This document shows positions 32,018 through 39,825 of a DNA stretch of 45,194 nt, one piece after another. The notes under the pieces are model-generated. The model ran no database searches, had not been told where the DNA came from, and saw only the letters and a list, made by a program, of their open reading frames with translations. Positions within the stretch are counted from its first letter, which is position 1. Every line of letters starts with the position of its first letter. The stretch is taken from NCBI GenBank assembly GCA_002320605.1, contig DCKG01000026.1:1-45194 (forward strand), in the 5' to 3' direction. The position numbers and the translations under genes are program-made. The stretch comes from Bacteroidales bacterium UBA1680. GTDB lineage: Bacteria > Bacteroidota > Bacteroidia > Bacteroidales > UBA932.

Positions 32018-32097
32018 CAGGCCTTTTGACCGGGGTGCGGCAACGTAGCGCGGTAGGGCATCAAGACATAATGTTTAACAACTTATTTTTCAGAATT

Positions 32098-33885
32098 ATG
32101 GCAGAAGAAGTTAAAAAACAACAGCTCAACGCTTCAGTCGCTCCTGAGAATTTCGATTGGGATTCTTTCGAGAACCAAGACGACATTTATGGAGGCGAAA
32201 GCAAAGAGAAAATTGAAGAAGCTTACGATCAGACTCTCTCTAACGTGGTTGAGAATGAGGTCGTTGAAGGAACGGTTACATCAATCAACAAGAGGGAAGT
32301 GATCGTCAACATAGGATACAAGAGCGAGGGCGTGATCCAGGCTCCTGAATTCCGTTACAATCCTGACCTGAAGGTCGGGGACAAGGTTGAGGTGCTTGTC
32401 GAGTCCGCAGAGGACAAGAAGGGCCAGCTCATCCTTTCTCATAAGAAGGCTCGCGCTCTCAAATCTTGGGAGAGAGTTAACGAGGCGTACGACAATAACG
32501 AAATTGTCAAAGGCTTTGTCAAGACTCGCACTAAGGGCGGCATGATCGTAGACGTATTTGGAATCGAGGCGTTCCTGCCTGGTTCGCAGATTGACATCAA
32601 GCCTATTCGTGATTACGATGCGTTCGTCAATCAGACGATGGACTTCAAGATCGTGAAGATCAATCAGGAGTTCAGGAACGTTGTAGTTTCTCACAAGGCT
32701 CTGCTTGAGGCTGAGCAAGAGAAGCAGAAAGCAGAGCTTATGTCTAAGCTGGAGAAAGGCCAGATTCTCGAGGGAACGGTTAAGAACATCACCAATTATG
32801 GCGTGTTCGTAGACCTCGGCGGAGTTGACGGTCTCATCCACATCACCGATCTTTCTTGGGGCAGAATCGAAAACCCAGAGGAAGTCGTGCATCTTGACGA
32901 GAAGATTAAAGTCGTCGTCAAGGAGTTCGATCCTCAGCAGAAGAGAATCGCCCTAGGGTACAAGCAGCTTACTCCACATCCTTGGGACAGCCTGGATCCT
33001 AACCTTAAGGTTGGCGATGTCGTTAAGGGTAAAGTTGTCCTCATTCAGGACTACGGCGCATTCGTCGAGATTAAGCCAGGCGTAGAAGGACTCATCCACG
33101 TTTCCGAGATGAGCTGGTCTCCAAGGCTTCACAGCGCTCAGGAGTTCGTGAAGGTAGGCGATGAGGTTGAGGCTCAGATTCTCTCCATCGATCGCGAGAA
33201 CAGGAAGATGTCTCTCGGTCTTAAGCAGCTCACTGCTAATCCTTGGGAGAATATTCGCGAGAAATATCCTATCGGCTCGGTTCACAAGGCAATCGTTCGC
33301 AACATTACGAACTTCGGCGTGTTCGCTGAGCCTGAGGACGGAGTAGAAGGTCTCATCCACATCAGCGATTTGTCTTGGAACAAGATCAAGCATCCTTCAG
33401 AAATCGTTTCTCCTGGAGATGAGATTGATGTCGTGATCCTTGACTTCGATGAGGCGAACCACAAGCTCAGCCTGGGCCACAAGCAGCTCACCCCTAACCC
33501 TTGGGACGCAATCGAGGAGAAATATCCTGTGGGTTCTATCGTAGAGGGTACGCTTACTTCTATGACTGACAAGGGAGCTAACATCAAGCTGGAAAGCGAT
33601 GACGAAGGATTCGCATTCACTCGCGACCTCATCAAGGAAGACGGCAAGCCTGCAACCGCTGGTGAGACCCTGCCATTCAAGGTGGTTGAACTTCGCAGAA
33701 GCACTCGTCGCATCCTGCTCTCTCACGTAAGAACATACTCTGAGGCTGCTTCTGAAAAGGTGGCTAGCGAGGCTGAGAACACGAAGAAGGCCGTCAAGAA
33801 GATCAACGCCAATGTTGAGAAGACGACTCTCGGAGATATCAGCGAGCTTGCTGCCCTCAAAGACAAGCTTGAGAAAAGTGAATAA
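32098..33885 (+). CDS. rpsA: 30S ribosomal protein S1
   Basis: The 595-residue protein has six S1 RNA-binding repeats. Their opening motifs are VVEGTVTSINKREVIVNIG, IVKGFVKTRTKGGMIVDV, LEGTVKNITNYGVFVDLG, VKGKVVLIQDYGAFVEIK, HKAIVRNITNFGVFAEPE and VEGTLTSMTDKGANIKLE. Repeats 3-5 carry the strongest GLIH(I/V)S(E/D)(L/M)SW signature; repeats 1, 2 and 6 are degenerate, as is usual. An acidic N-terminal region precedes them, and a Lys/Ala/Glu-rich tail follows. The start at 32098 (MAEEVKKQQLN) is preferred; an ATG at 32026 lies within bases of the expected transcription start. The gene has a consensus promoter and strongly biased codons, consistent with very high expression. rnz follows 6 nt later. 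Confidence 0.97.
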   Translation: MAEEVKKQQLNASVAPENFDWDSFENQDDIYGGESKEKIEEAYDQTLSNVVENEVVEGTVTSINKREVIVNIGYKSEGVIQAPEFRYNPDLKVGDKVEVLVESAEDKKGQLILSHKKARALKSWERVNEAYDNNEIVKGFVKTRTKGGMIVDVFGIEAFLPGSQIDIKPIRDYDAFVNQTMDFKIVKINQEFRNVVVSHKALLEAEQEKQKAELMSKLEKGQILEGTVKNITNYGVFVDLGGVDGLIHITDLSWGRIENPEEVVHLDEKIKVVVKEFDPQQKRIALGYKQLTPHPWDSLDPNLKVGDVVKGKVVLIQDYGAFVEIKPGVEGLIHVSEMSWSPRLHSAQEFVKVGDEVEAQILSIDRENRKMSLGLKQLTANPWENIREKYPIGSVHKAIVRNITNFGVFAEPEDGVEGLIHISDLSWNKIKHPSEIVSPGDEIDVVILDFDEANHKLSLGHKQLTPNPWDAIEEKYPVGSIVEGTLTSMTDKGANIKLESDDEGFAFTRDLIKEDGKPATAGETLPFKVVELRRSTRRILLSHVRTYSEAASEKVASEAENTKKAVKKINANVEKTTLGDISELAALKDKLEKSE

Positions 33886-33891
33886 TAATAT

Positions 33892-34824
33892 ATGAATTTC
33901 ACTTTGACGGTGCTAGGCTCGGCCTCGGCCAAGCCGGCTCCGGGAAGATTCCAGAGCGCCCAGGTACTTTGCGTACATGGGCGCTTCTTTTTAATTGACT
34001 GCGGAGAAGGCGTGCAGACACGCCTTCAGGAGGCTGGCATATCTCCGATGAAGATAGATTCCATATTCGTTTCTCACATACATGGGGATCATCTTTTCGG
34101 AATATTCGGCTTTCTCTCCACTCTTGGAATGCAAGGGAGGACTGCTCCTGTGAATATATACGGCCCGTCGAATCTGGGTCCGATCCTGAAATTCTATAAA
34201 TCATATTTCTGGGACGACAGTTTCTTCGAGATAAAGTTCAATCCGTTGAATATCAAAGAGCCTGAGGTTATATATTCCACGAAGTCCATTGAAATCCTGG
34301 CCTTTCCTCTGAATCACAAGATAGAAACCTACGGCTACATATTCAGAGAAAAGAAGCCGATGATGAACGTCAGGAAGGAGAAAATTGAGGAGTATAGGCT
34401 TTCGCTCACCGAAATTGGGACGGTGAAGAGGGGAGAAGACGTGATTCGTGAATATGCTGACGGCGGCACAGAAACGCTGCCTTTCGCAGAATTAGGCTAC
34501 AAACCATACGAGCCTCGCTCCTTTGCCTATTGCTCCGACACTGCTCCATTCCCTAAGGAGGCTGAGTGGGTGAGAGGCGCGGATCTCCTGTATCATGAGG
34601 CTACCTATACCAATGAATATGCCGACCAGGCGGCCAAAAGATATCATTCCACCACGCTCCAGGCTGCACAATGCGCACTGGTGGCAAGAGTGGGCAAACT
34701 TGTCATCGGCCATTACTCTTCCAGAATTAGGAACATCGCGCTATTCCAGAGCGAGTGTAGGAGCATATTTCCAGAGTCGTATGCGGCCAATGATCTGGAT
34801 GTATTTGACATCCCGCGCCACTGA
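33892..34824 (+). CDS. rnz: Ribonuclease Z (tRNA 3' endonuclease)
   Basis: The 310-residue metallo-beta-lactamase-fold nuclease trims the 3' trailer of tRNA precursors. The zinc motif is SHIHGDHLFG (H62, H64, D66, H67). Other ligands appear in FPLNHKIETYGY, in YCSDTAPF, and in the late IGHYSSRIRN. The exosite insertion expected of RNase Z lies between FREKKPMMNV and the DTAPF motif. The length matches the bacterial short form. It follows the S1 gene after 6 nt, so translation and RNA-processing genes are probably cotranscribed. It converges with the DUF4249 gene 23 nt beyond its stop. Confidence 0.95.
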   Translation: MNFTLTVLGSASAKPAPGRFQSAQVLCVHGRFFLIDCGEGVQTRLQEAGISPMKIDSIFVSHIHGDHLFGIFGFLSTLGMQGRTAPVNIYGPSNLGPILKFYKSYFWDDSFFEIKFNPLNIKEPEVIYSTKSIEILAFPLNHKIETYGYIFREKKPMMNVRKEKIEEYRLSLTEIGTVKRGEDVIREYADGGTETLPFAELGYKPYEPRSFAYCSDTAPFPKEAEWVRGADLLYHEATYTNEYADQAAKRYHSTTLQAAQCALVARVGKLVIGHYSSRIRNIALFQSECRSIFPESYAANDLDVFDIPRH

Positions 34825-34847
34825 ATCTGGAATCACAAACTTTTCTG

Positions 34848-35939
34848 CTAGGAATTCGGGTTCTTGTACAGCGTTCGGTTGAAAACAATTGTGTCTCTGG
34901 ATGGAGTGGCTATGCTCACAACCCCTAGTCCGCCTTCCACATTAGTCGGAATTGAGATAGGACCTGTGAACGTGATGTCGTCTCCATTGTAGAGGTACAA
35001 GCTCAAGGCTTTCAAAAAGTTGTATTCAGCCTCTGTGATTCCCCATAAGATAGGGTAAACTGTGGCGGTAAGGTCTACTTTCTTGGAAGCGGTGTCGTAT
35101 CCGCTCCCAAGAAGGAATGCGGACTCTCGCACTTGGTACGTGAAATCGTAAGTCCCGTCCCTGAACAGATAATCGGAAAACGCATTGTAATAATTCTTTG
35201 ATGCGCCCGAAATGTCCATGTCGGTTTCGTTAGCCCCATCTGATAGGATGGGATCTTTGCCTCTGTCTATGCGGAGCGCCCCCTCCTCGTAGAATTCATC
35301 GTTTCCCGGCTCATCCTCACCGTCTATATGTTCCACGTGCAATGTCCTGTCGTATTCGCTTGTCAGCCTGAAATAGTTTCTTTCTCCTGCGATGTCGTTG
35401 CCTTTTATCCGAATTCTATATATCCAGCTTTGTTTAAAATCGCTGTTCTCGTCGGCGTTGTAGTAGCGGCTCGTGTCAACTGCGTGGAATACTGGCGGCC
35501 GCGGAACAATCACTTCGGAATATGCTGAATAATCCCCGTCGTTGGCAGTGCATTCCAGCCTGACTTTATCCCCGGGCTTGAAATTGGCCTTGAACACGAA
35601 TCTCGTCTGTCTTGCCATGCTTGGGGCGGAACCAACGGCATTGTAGTCGTTGAGAGCCTCGTTTCGGATGAAATCGTCATCATCTTTTGAAGTGTCAAGC
35701 TGCGCTTCTGCTGCCATATTGCCATTGATGTAGCAAGTTACGCTTCCAGACTTTATTTTTTGAATGGACTGCGACGTGCTGATGGAAAGATACACTGCAT
35801 GAGTATCCTCGCCTGTGTGCATCTGCGCATTCATCACCACCTTGTTTTCGGCCGCATCGAAATCGTACGGAATGTCTTTTTGGCAGGATGCCAGAGAGAC
35901 AAGCATCAGCGAATAAATGAATATGTCGTTTATTTTCAT
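34848..35939 (-). CDS. DUF4249 family outer-membrane lipoprotein
   Basis: The 363-residue product starts at 35939 (MKINDIF); the lipobox is SLASC followed by QKDIPYDF. DUF4249 proteins are beta-rich surface or periplasmic lipoproteins found almost only in Bacteroidota, nearly always beside a TonB-dependent receptor; here the receptor lies 4 nt upstream on the same strand. They are thought to act as accessory subunits in place of SusD, but the cargo is not known. The N-terminal strand region (NKVVMNAQM), the central ECTANDGDYSAYSEVIVPRPP and the C-terminal GGLGVVS segment fit the family. Confidence 0.85.
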   Translation of the reverse strand: MKINDIFIYSLMLVSLASCQKDIPYDFDAAENKVVMNAQMHTGEDTHAVYLSISTSQSIQKIKSGSVTCYINGNMAAEAQLDTSKDDDDFIRNEALNDYNAVGSAPSMARQTRFVFKANFKPGDKVRLECTANDGDYSAYSEVIVPRPPVFHAVDTSRYYNADENSDFKQSWIYRIRIKGNDIAGERNYFRLTSEYDRTLHVEHIDGEDEPGNDEFYEEGALRIDRGKDPILSDGANETDMDISGASKNYYNAFSDYLFRDGTYDFTYQVRESAFLLGSGYDTASKKVDLTATVYPILWGITEAEYNFLKALSLYLYNGDDITFTGPISIPTNVEGGLGVVSIATPSRDTIVFNRTLYKNPNS

Positions 35940-35943
35940 AGTC

Positions 35944-38364
35944 TTAGAAATTAAAAGCATAACTTATCGACGGGATTATAGGAAGGATGGTTATAGATTT
36001 CAGCCTCATCCTTCGGATGTAGGTATCGCCTGAATTATAGCTGTCGCCTTGCTTGACGAAGACGAAATTCGGATTCATCCTGTTGTAGGCATTGTAGAGG
36101 CCGAAGCTCCAGGTTCTTTCGCCACGCTTCTTCTGTTTGTGTATGTTTACGCTCACGTTCAGCCTGTGGCTTGCAGGCAGACGGTAATTGTTTCTATAAG
36201 GAGCGTAGTTAACCTGATGAATCGTTCCGTCAGGTCCCTCCACAGTCATGGTTCTTTCTGGAATCGTAGTTGTTCCGCCCGTGGCATAAACCCATGTGGC
36301 GCTCATGTCCACTTTTTTCGAGAACCTGTGATTGATGACAACCGAGACATTGTGCCTGCGGTCGTATCTGTAAGGGAACCAATTCCCGAAATTGATTTCT
36401 CCGCCAGGAAAGCGCCTTTCACTCTTCGACAGCGTGTAACCTATCCATCCGGTCGTATTTCCCATTGTCTTCTGTATGAAAAATTCCACTCCATAGGCGC
36501 GCCCTTTGCCCATCACCACCAGATCCTGCCATCCCTGCGAAGAGCCAACGAAAGAAACGCCGTCCTTGTATTCCAGAATATTTTCCATCTCTTTCCAGTA
36601 CCCTTCGATGGAAAATTCCCAGCCTGGAATATTGTCGTAATACAGTCCCAAAGAATATTGGTTCGATGTCACAGGCTTGATCTCTTTCGTGATTGGCACC
36701 CAGAGGTCCAGGGGCAGGGTGATCATGGAAGAAGACAGCAGATGAACGTACTGCGCCATCCTTGAATATGATGCTTTCGTGCTGAGTCCTTTCCCGAAAT
36801 TCACCTTTGCTGATATTCTTGGCTCTGGGGACATGTAGAGCTTGCCCTGAGTATTGAACACAGCGAAATGAATGCCCGGGTTGAGGTCCAGCCACCGCCC
36901 GATGGTGAAGTCGTCTTCTATGTATGCGGATATCTCATGCCCGTGGAGGCTCTCGGAATGGTTATTGTACGACGTGTCGGTGACGGCATGCCCGTTTGCA
37001 TTTTCCGATTGTTTCGTGGAGTACGTTTCAGGAATGAACGTGTGATAGATGTATTGCCCGCCGAACTTAATAGAATGGCGAGGACTCGGAGTGTAGTCGA
37101 AATCCATCATAGCCGTAATGTCCCGCATCCCTGAATTGTAGTTGAACTTGTAATTGGATTTGGACTTGCTGCCATCGCTGTAGGCATCGGTGCTCTTGCT
37201 GTCGTAGCCCATGTGCATCCTATAGTTCGTCAGGGCAATTGAAGCGTTGGAAAACAGCTTGCCATTGAATATGTGGTTCCATCTTAAGGAAGCAAGGGCA
37301 TTGCCCCAGCGAATTAAAGATTTGTCATTCCACGAAGAGCCGTATCTATTGGTGTCGTCTTCGATGTCTTTAGCCAGGAGGGCATCACGGCCATAGTATG
37401 TGTTGAAGAATAGCCGGTCCGAGTTGCTGAATCGGTGAGATATCTTTCCGTCTAGGTCGTAGAAAAAGTAATTGCCATGGACAGTGTTCCCTTCATTGGA
37501 GAGCGACTTGCTTACAAGGCGTATCAGCGGGTCGAAAAGAATCGTGTGCATCCCCCTGGCACTGATTGAATAGGATGTCTTGCCCTTGAAAATAGGCCCT
37601 TCCAGGTGGAATTTGTCACTTATCACCCCGACCCCGATCGTGCCATGAGTCTCTTCCATGTTTCCATCGTTCGTCCTAATATCGATTATAGAGGAAATTC
37701 TTCCGCCGTAACGTGCTGGAAACGAGCCTTTGTACAGAGTGATCTTCTTCACTGCCTCAGGCTGGAAGATGGAGAACAGGCCTAGCATGTGTTCGGCATT
37801 GTACATCGAGATGCCGTCCAGAAGCAACAGGTTCTCATCCGGGCCTCCGCCACGGACGTATATTCCCGAGAACCCTTCGTTTCCAGCCTGCACCCCAGGC
37901 ATCAGCTGGATTGTTTTCAGCACGTCTGCCTCGCCGAAAAGCGTGGGTGTTGCTTTCACTATATTAATGGGAATTTCTATCGCGCTCATTTTCGTCGCCT
38001 GTATTCCAGACTCCTTCTTAGCTGACACGACGGCCTCGGTGATTTTGGAATTGGCTATGAGAGCCATGTTTATAGTCGTGTCTTTGCGAAGGTCAAAAAC
38101 CACAGTCTTCTCGTCATAGCCCACATAAGAATATGTAATGCTTATCCCTTTCCCACCTTTAATGGTCAGCGTGTAAAACCCATACTCATTTGTCACCGCT
38201 CCAGTCTGCCCGCAGGCTGCACCGGCTCCGATTAACGTCTCTCCAGATGCTTTATCCGTGATATGCCCGCTGACGGTGAATTGCTGCGCGGAAAGGTTAA
38301 TGCTTTGGGATATTCCCAGAGCGAGGATAAGGATGGCCGTATGCCACCCGCTTGTTACATTCAT
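35944..38364 (-). CDS. TonB-dependent receptor with carboxypeptidase-regulatory-like domain (DUF4249 partner)
   Basis: The 806-residue protein starts at ATG 38364; a TTG 18 nt upstream extends the frame but lies in a TACTATTG promoter-like stretch. Parts: signal peptide ending NLSAQQ, a carboxypeptidase-regulatory-like domain (FTVSGHITDKASGETLIGAG, about 30-115), a plug (ADVLKTIQLMPGVQAGNEGFSGIYVRGGGPDENLLLLDG, key points LMPGVQ and YVRGGGPDENLLLLDG) and a barrel ending ISYAFNF. This RGGGPDxNLLLLDG class is the one usually encoded with DUF4249 lipoproteins and is shorter than SusC. The substrate is unknown; metal chelates, peptides or small glycans are all possible. The LysR gene lies about 120 nt further along, transcribed in the same direction. 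Confidence 0.92.
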   Translation of the reverse strand: MNVTSGWHTAILILALGISQSINLSAQQFTVSGHITDKASGETLIGAGAACGQTGAVTNEYGFYTLTIKGGKGISITYSYVGYDEKTVVFDLRKDTTINMALIANSKITEAVVSAKKESGIQATKMSAIEIPINIVKATPTLFGEADVLKTIQLMPGVQAGNEGFSGIYVRGGGPDENLLLLDGISMYNAEHMLGLFSIFQPEAVKKITLYKGSFPARYGGRISSIIDIRTNDGNMEETHGTIGVGVISDKFHLEGPIFKGKTSYSISARGMHTILFDPLIRLVSKSLSNEGNTVHGNYFFYDLDGKISHRFSNSDRLFFNTYYGRDALLAKDIEDDTNRYGSSWNDKSLIRWGNALASLRWNHIFNGKLFSNASIALTNYRMHMGYDSKSTDAYSDGSKSKSNYKFNYNSGMRDITAMMDFDYTPSPRHSIKFGGQYIYHTFIPETYSTKQSENANGHAVTDTSYNNHSESLHGHEISAYIEDDFTIGRWLDLNPGIHFAVFNTQGKLYMSPEPRISAKVNFGKGLSTKASYSRMAQYVHLLSSSMITLPLDLWVPITKEIKPVTSNQYSLGLYYDNIPGWEFSIEGYWKEMENILEYKDGVSFVGSSQGWQDLVVMGKGRAYGVEFFIQKTMGNTTGWIGYTLSKSERRFPGGEINFGNWFPYRYDRRHNVSVVINHRFSKKVDMSATWVYATGGTTTIPERTMTVEGPDGTIHQVNYAPYRNNYRLPASHRLNVSVNIHKQKKRGERTWSFGLYNAYNRMNPNFVFVKQGDSYNSGDTYIRRMRLKSITILPIIPSISYAFNF

Positions 38365-38487
38365 GGCTTTTCGAATTTGCAATAGTAAGTTTTCATTTCA
38401 CCTAAATCCTATTTTCTGAAAACCTTGCAAATATGGGCTAAATAAATGTAAAAAAGTAAAAGAAACAGAAATATTTATTTTTATGTC

Positions 38488-39300
38488 TTATAAAGATTTT
38501 TTTATCAGACCTATTAAGGCATTGTCTGTTAGGGTTTCTGAGGTTTCCATGAGAATATCTGTCTTCAGGGCATCGAAAATAATAGGGAGCCTCAGCAGTT
38601 TTTCACTGGCTGCCCTCTCTGGCAGAATCCCTATCGTCAGAGGAGAAGATGACACTTTCTCGCAGATGAGCGAAGGGCTGTCTGAATATATTTTCGCTTT
38701 TGATGCAATATCCGGAGAGAGAGCTCCTGAGTATCCAGACCAGACTGCGAATGAAACTTCATCAGGAATCTGAAAGAGGCTCTCGGCATGCGAAAATCTC
38801 TCATTAGATGTCATCGCAGAGGCATTTAACGTAGTCACTGCAAGCCGGCTCTCTATCAAGGAGAGAGGCTTGGAAGCATCATGGCACGAGAGCCTGACGT
38901 CGTATTCTTTATCGCTATCGGTGAATATATCAAATATGACATTTGGCGATACCGCCGAGATAGCGTTCACTACCTTCGGCAACATGGTCTCTGCAATGAA
39001 TGCATCGGCACAGATTCGGAGCCTCGTTTTCTTCAGTTGGCTTCCTTCGCTGAACAAATTGCTTGCTGCATGGTACCAGTAAAGAATCTTGTCGGCATAT
39101 TCAAGGAAACTTTTCCCTGAGGCAGTGAGGGTTACGGCGCCGCGATTTCTCATGAAGAGCTCGCAGCCAAGGCTTTTCTCAAGCTCTGCGATGTTCTGGC
39201 TTACGGCAGGCTGGGATATTCCTAGTTCTTTCGCAGCAAGGGTGAAGCTTCCTCTTGTTGCGACGGTCTTGAACACTCTGAGTCTGAAATCTTCTATCAT
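38488..39300 (-). CDS. LysR family transcriptional regulator
   Basis: The 270-residue protein has an N-terminal winged helix-turn-helix of the LysR type (FRLRVFKTVATRGSFTLAAKELGISQPAVSQNIAELEKSLG, landmarks GSFTLAAKELGISQPAVSQ). A substrate-binding domain follows (about 90-265), somewhat shorter than usual. The start at 39300 (MIEDFRL) is chosen because the family begins close to the HTH; the next ATG is at 39306. The preceding intergenic region on the right holds no clear -7 on this strand. The effector is unknown. The downstream TonB receptor gene is a possible target because it lies next on the same strand. Confidence 0.92.
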   Translation of the reverse strand: MIEDFRLRVFKTVATRGSFTLAAKELGISQPAVSQNIAELEKSLGCELFMRNRGAVTLTASGKSFLEYADKILYWYHAASNLFSEGSQLKKTRLRICADAFIAETMLPKVVNAISAVSPNVIFDIFTDSDKEYDVRLSCHDASKPLSLIESRLAVTTLNASAMTSNERFSHAESLFQIPDEVSFAVWSGYSGALSPDIASKAKIYSDSPSLICEKVSSSPLTIGILPERAASEKLLRLPIIFDALKTDILMETSETLTDNALIGLIKKSL

Positions 39301-39398
39301 AAGCAATTCTTATGTCGCAAATTTAATATATTCATTAAATTATCGTTACATGATTCTGGAAATATTGTTTCCTTATTCTTTTTGAAAGGTTTTTTGGA

Positions 39399-39406
39399 TA
39401 TATTTG
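39399..39406 (+). promoter_or_regulatory. -7 element upstream of the small exported protein gene
   Basis: TATATTTG, exact TAnnTTTG, 49 nt before the start at 39456. A TTTG at 39381-39384 is only 14 nt away, so the -33 is uncertain. Confidence 0.5.
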
Positions 39407-39455
39407 TGCCAAATAGCTCCATTTTATGCTGCTGATCAATTAAATCATAAGCTGT

Positions 39456-39806
39456 ATGAGAGACACTGCATTTAAATCCTTGGCGATTCTTGCTATTGGC
39501 CTTGCATTCCTTTCTGGGACGGACATGATGGCTCAGAAAAAATCTAAGTCGAGTCGCCACGTGCTGGATGGAACGAAGGTCTATGTTCATCCAGACAGAG
39601 AAGCGGCTCCGGTTGAAGAAAAATTGAAGGCCAATTCGCAAATAGCAATCGATTACGCTCCGACGAAGACGATTTATCTTTATCCCGAGGGACAGAACGT
39701 TGATCAGGGAATCGAAGAAGATGAAATAGACGTGACTGAAGGCCCGCTTTATTTCTACCGGGCCGACTTCTTCAATTCAATAGCAAGATTCATTAATGAG
39801 ATATAA
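39456..39806 (+). CDS. Small exported protein of unknown function
   Basis: The 116-residue protein is not recognised. Residues 5-26 form a hydrophobic signal-like segment (SLAILAIGLAFLSG ending MMAQ), and the mature part is polar and acidic (GIEEDEIDVTEG). There is no lipobox cysteine and no cysteine at all. It lies directly before the M16 peptidase gene with a 19-nt gap and shares the promoter, so a role beside that peptidase in the envelope is possible. The frame has normal codon use for the window and a proper promoter, supporting a real gene. Confidence 0.65.
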   Translation: MRDTAFKSLAILAIGLAFLSGTDMMAQKKSKSSRHVLDGTKVYVHPDREAAPVEEKLKANSQIAIDYAPTKTIYLYPEGQNVDQGIEEDEIDVTEGPLYFYRADFFNSIARFINEI

Positions 39807-39825
39807 AACACTTTATTATTTTAAC

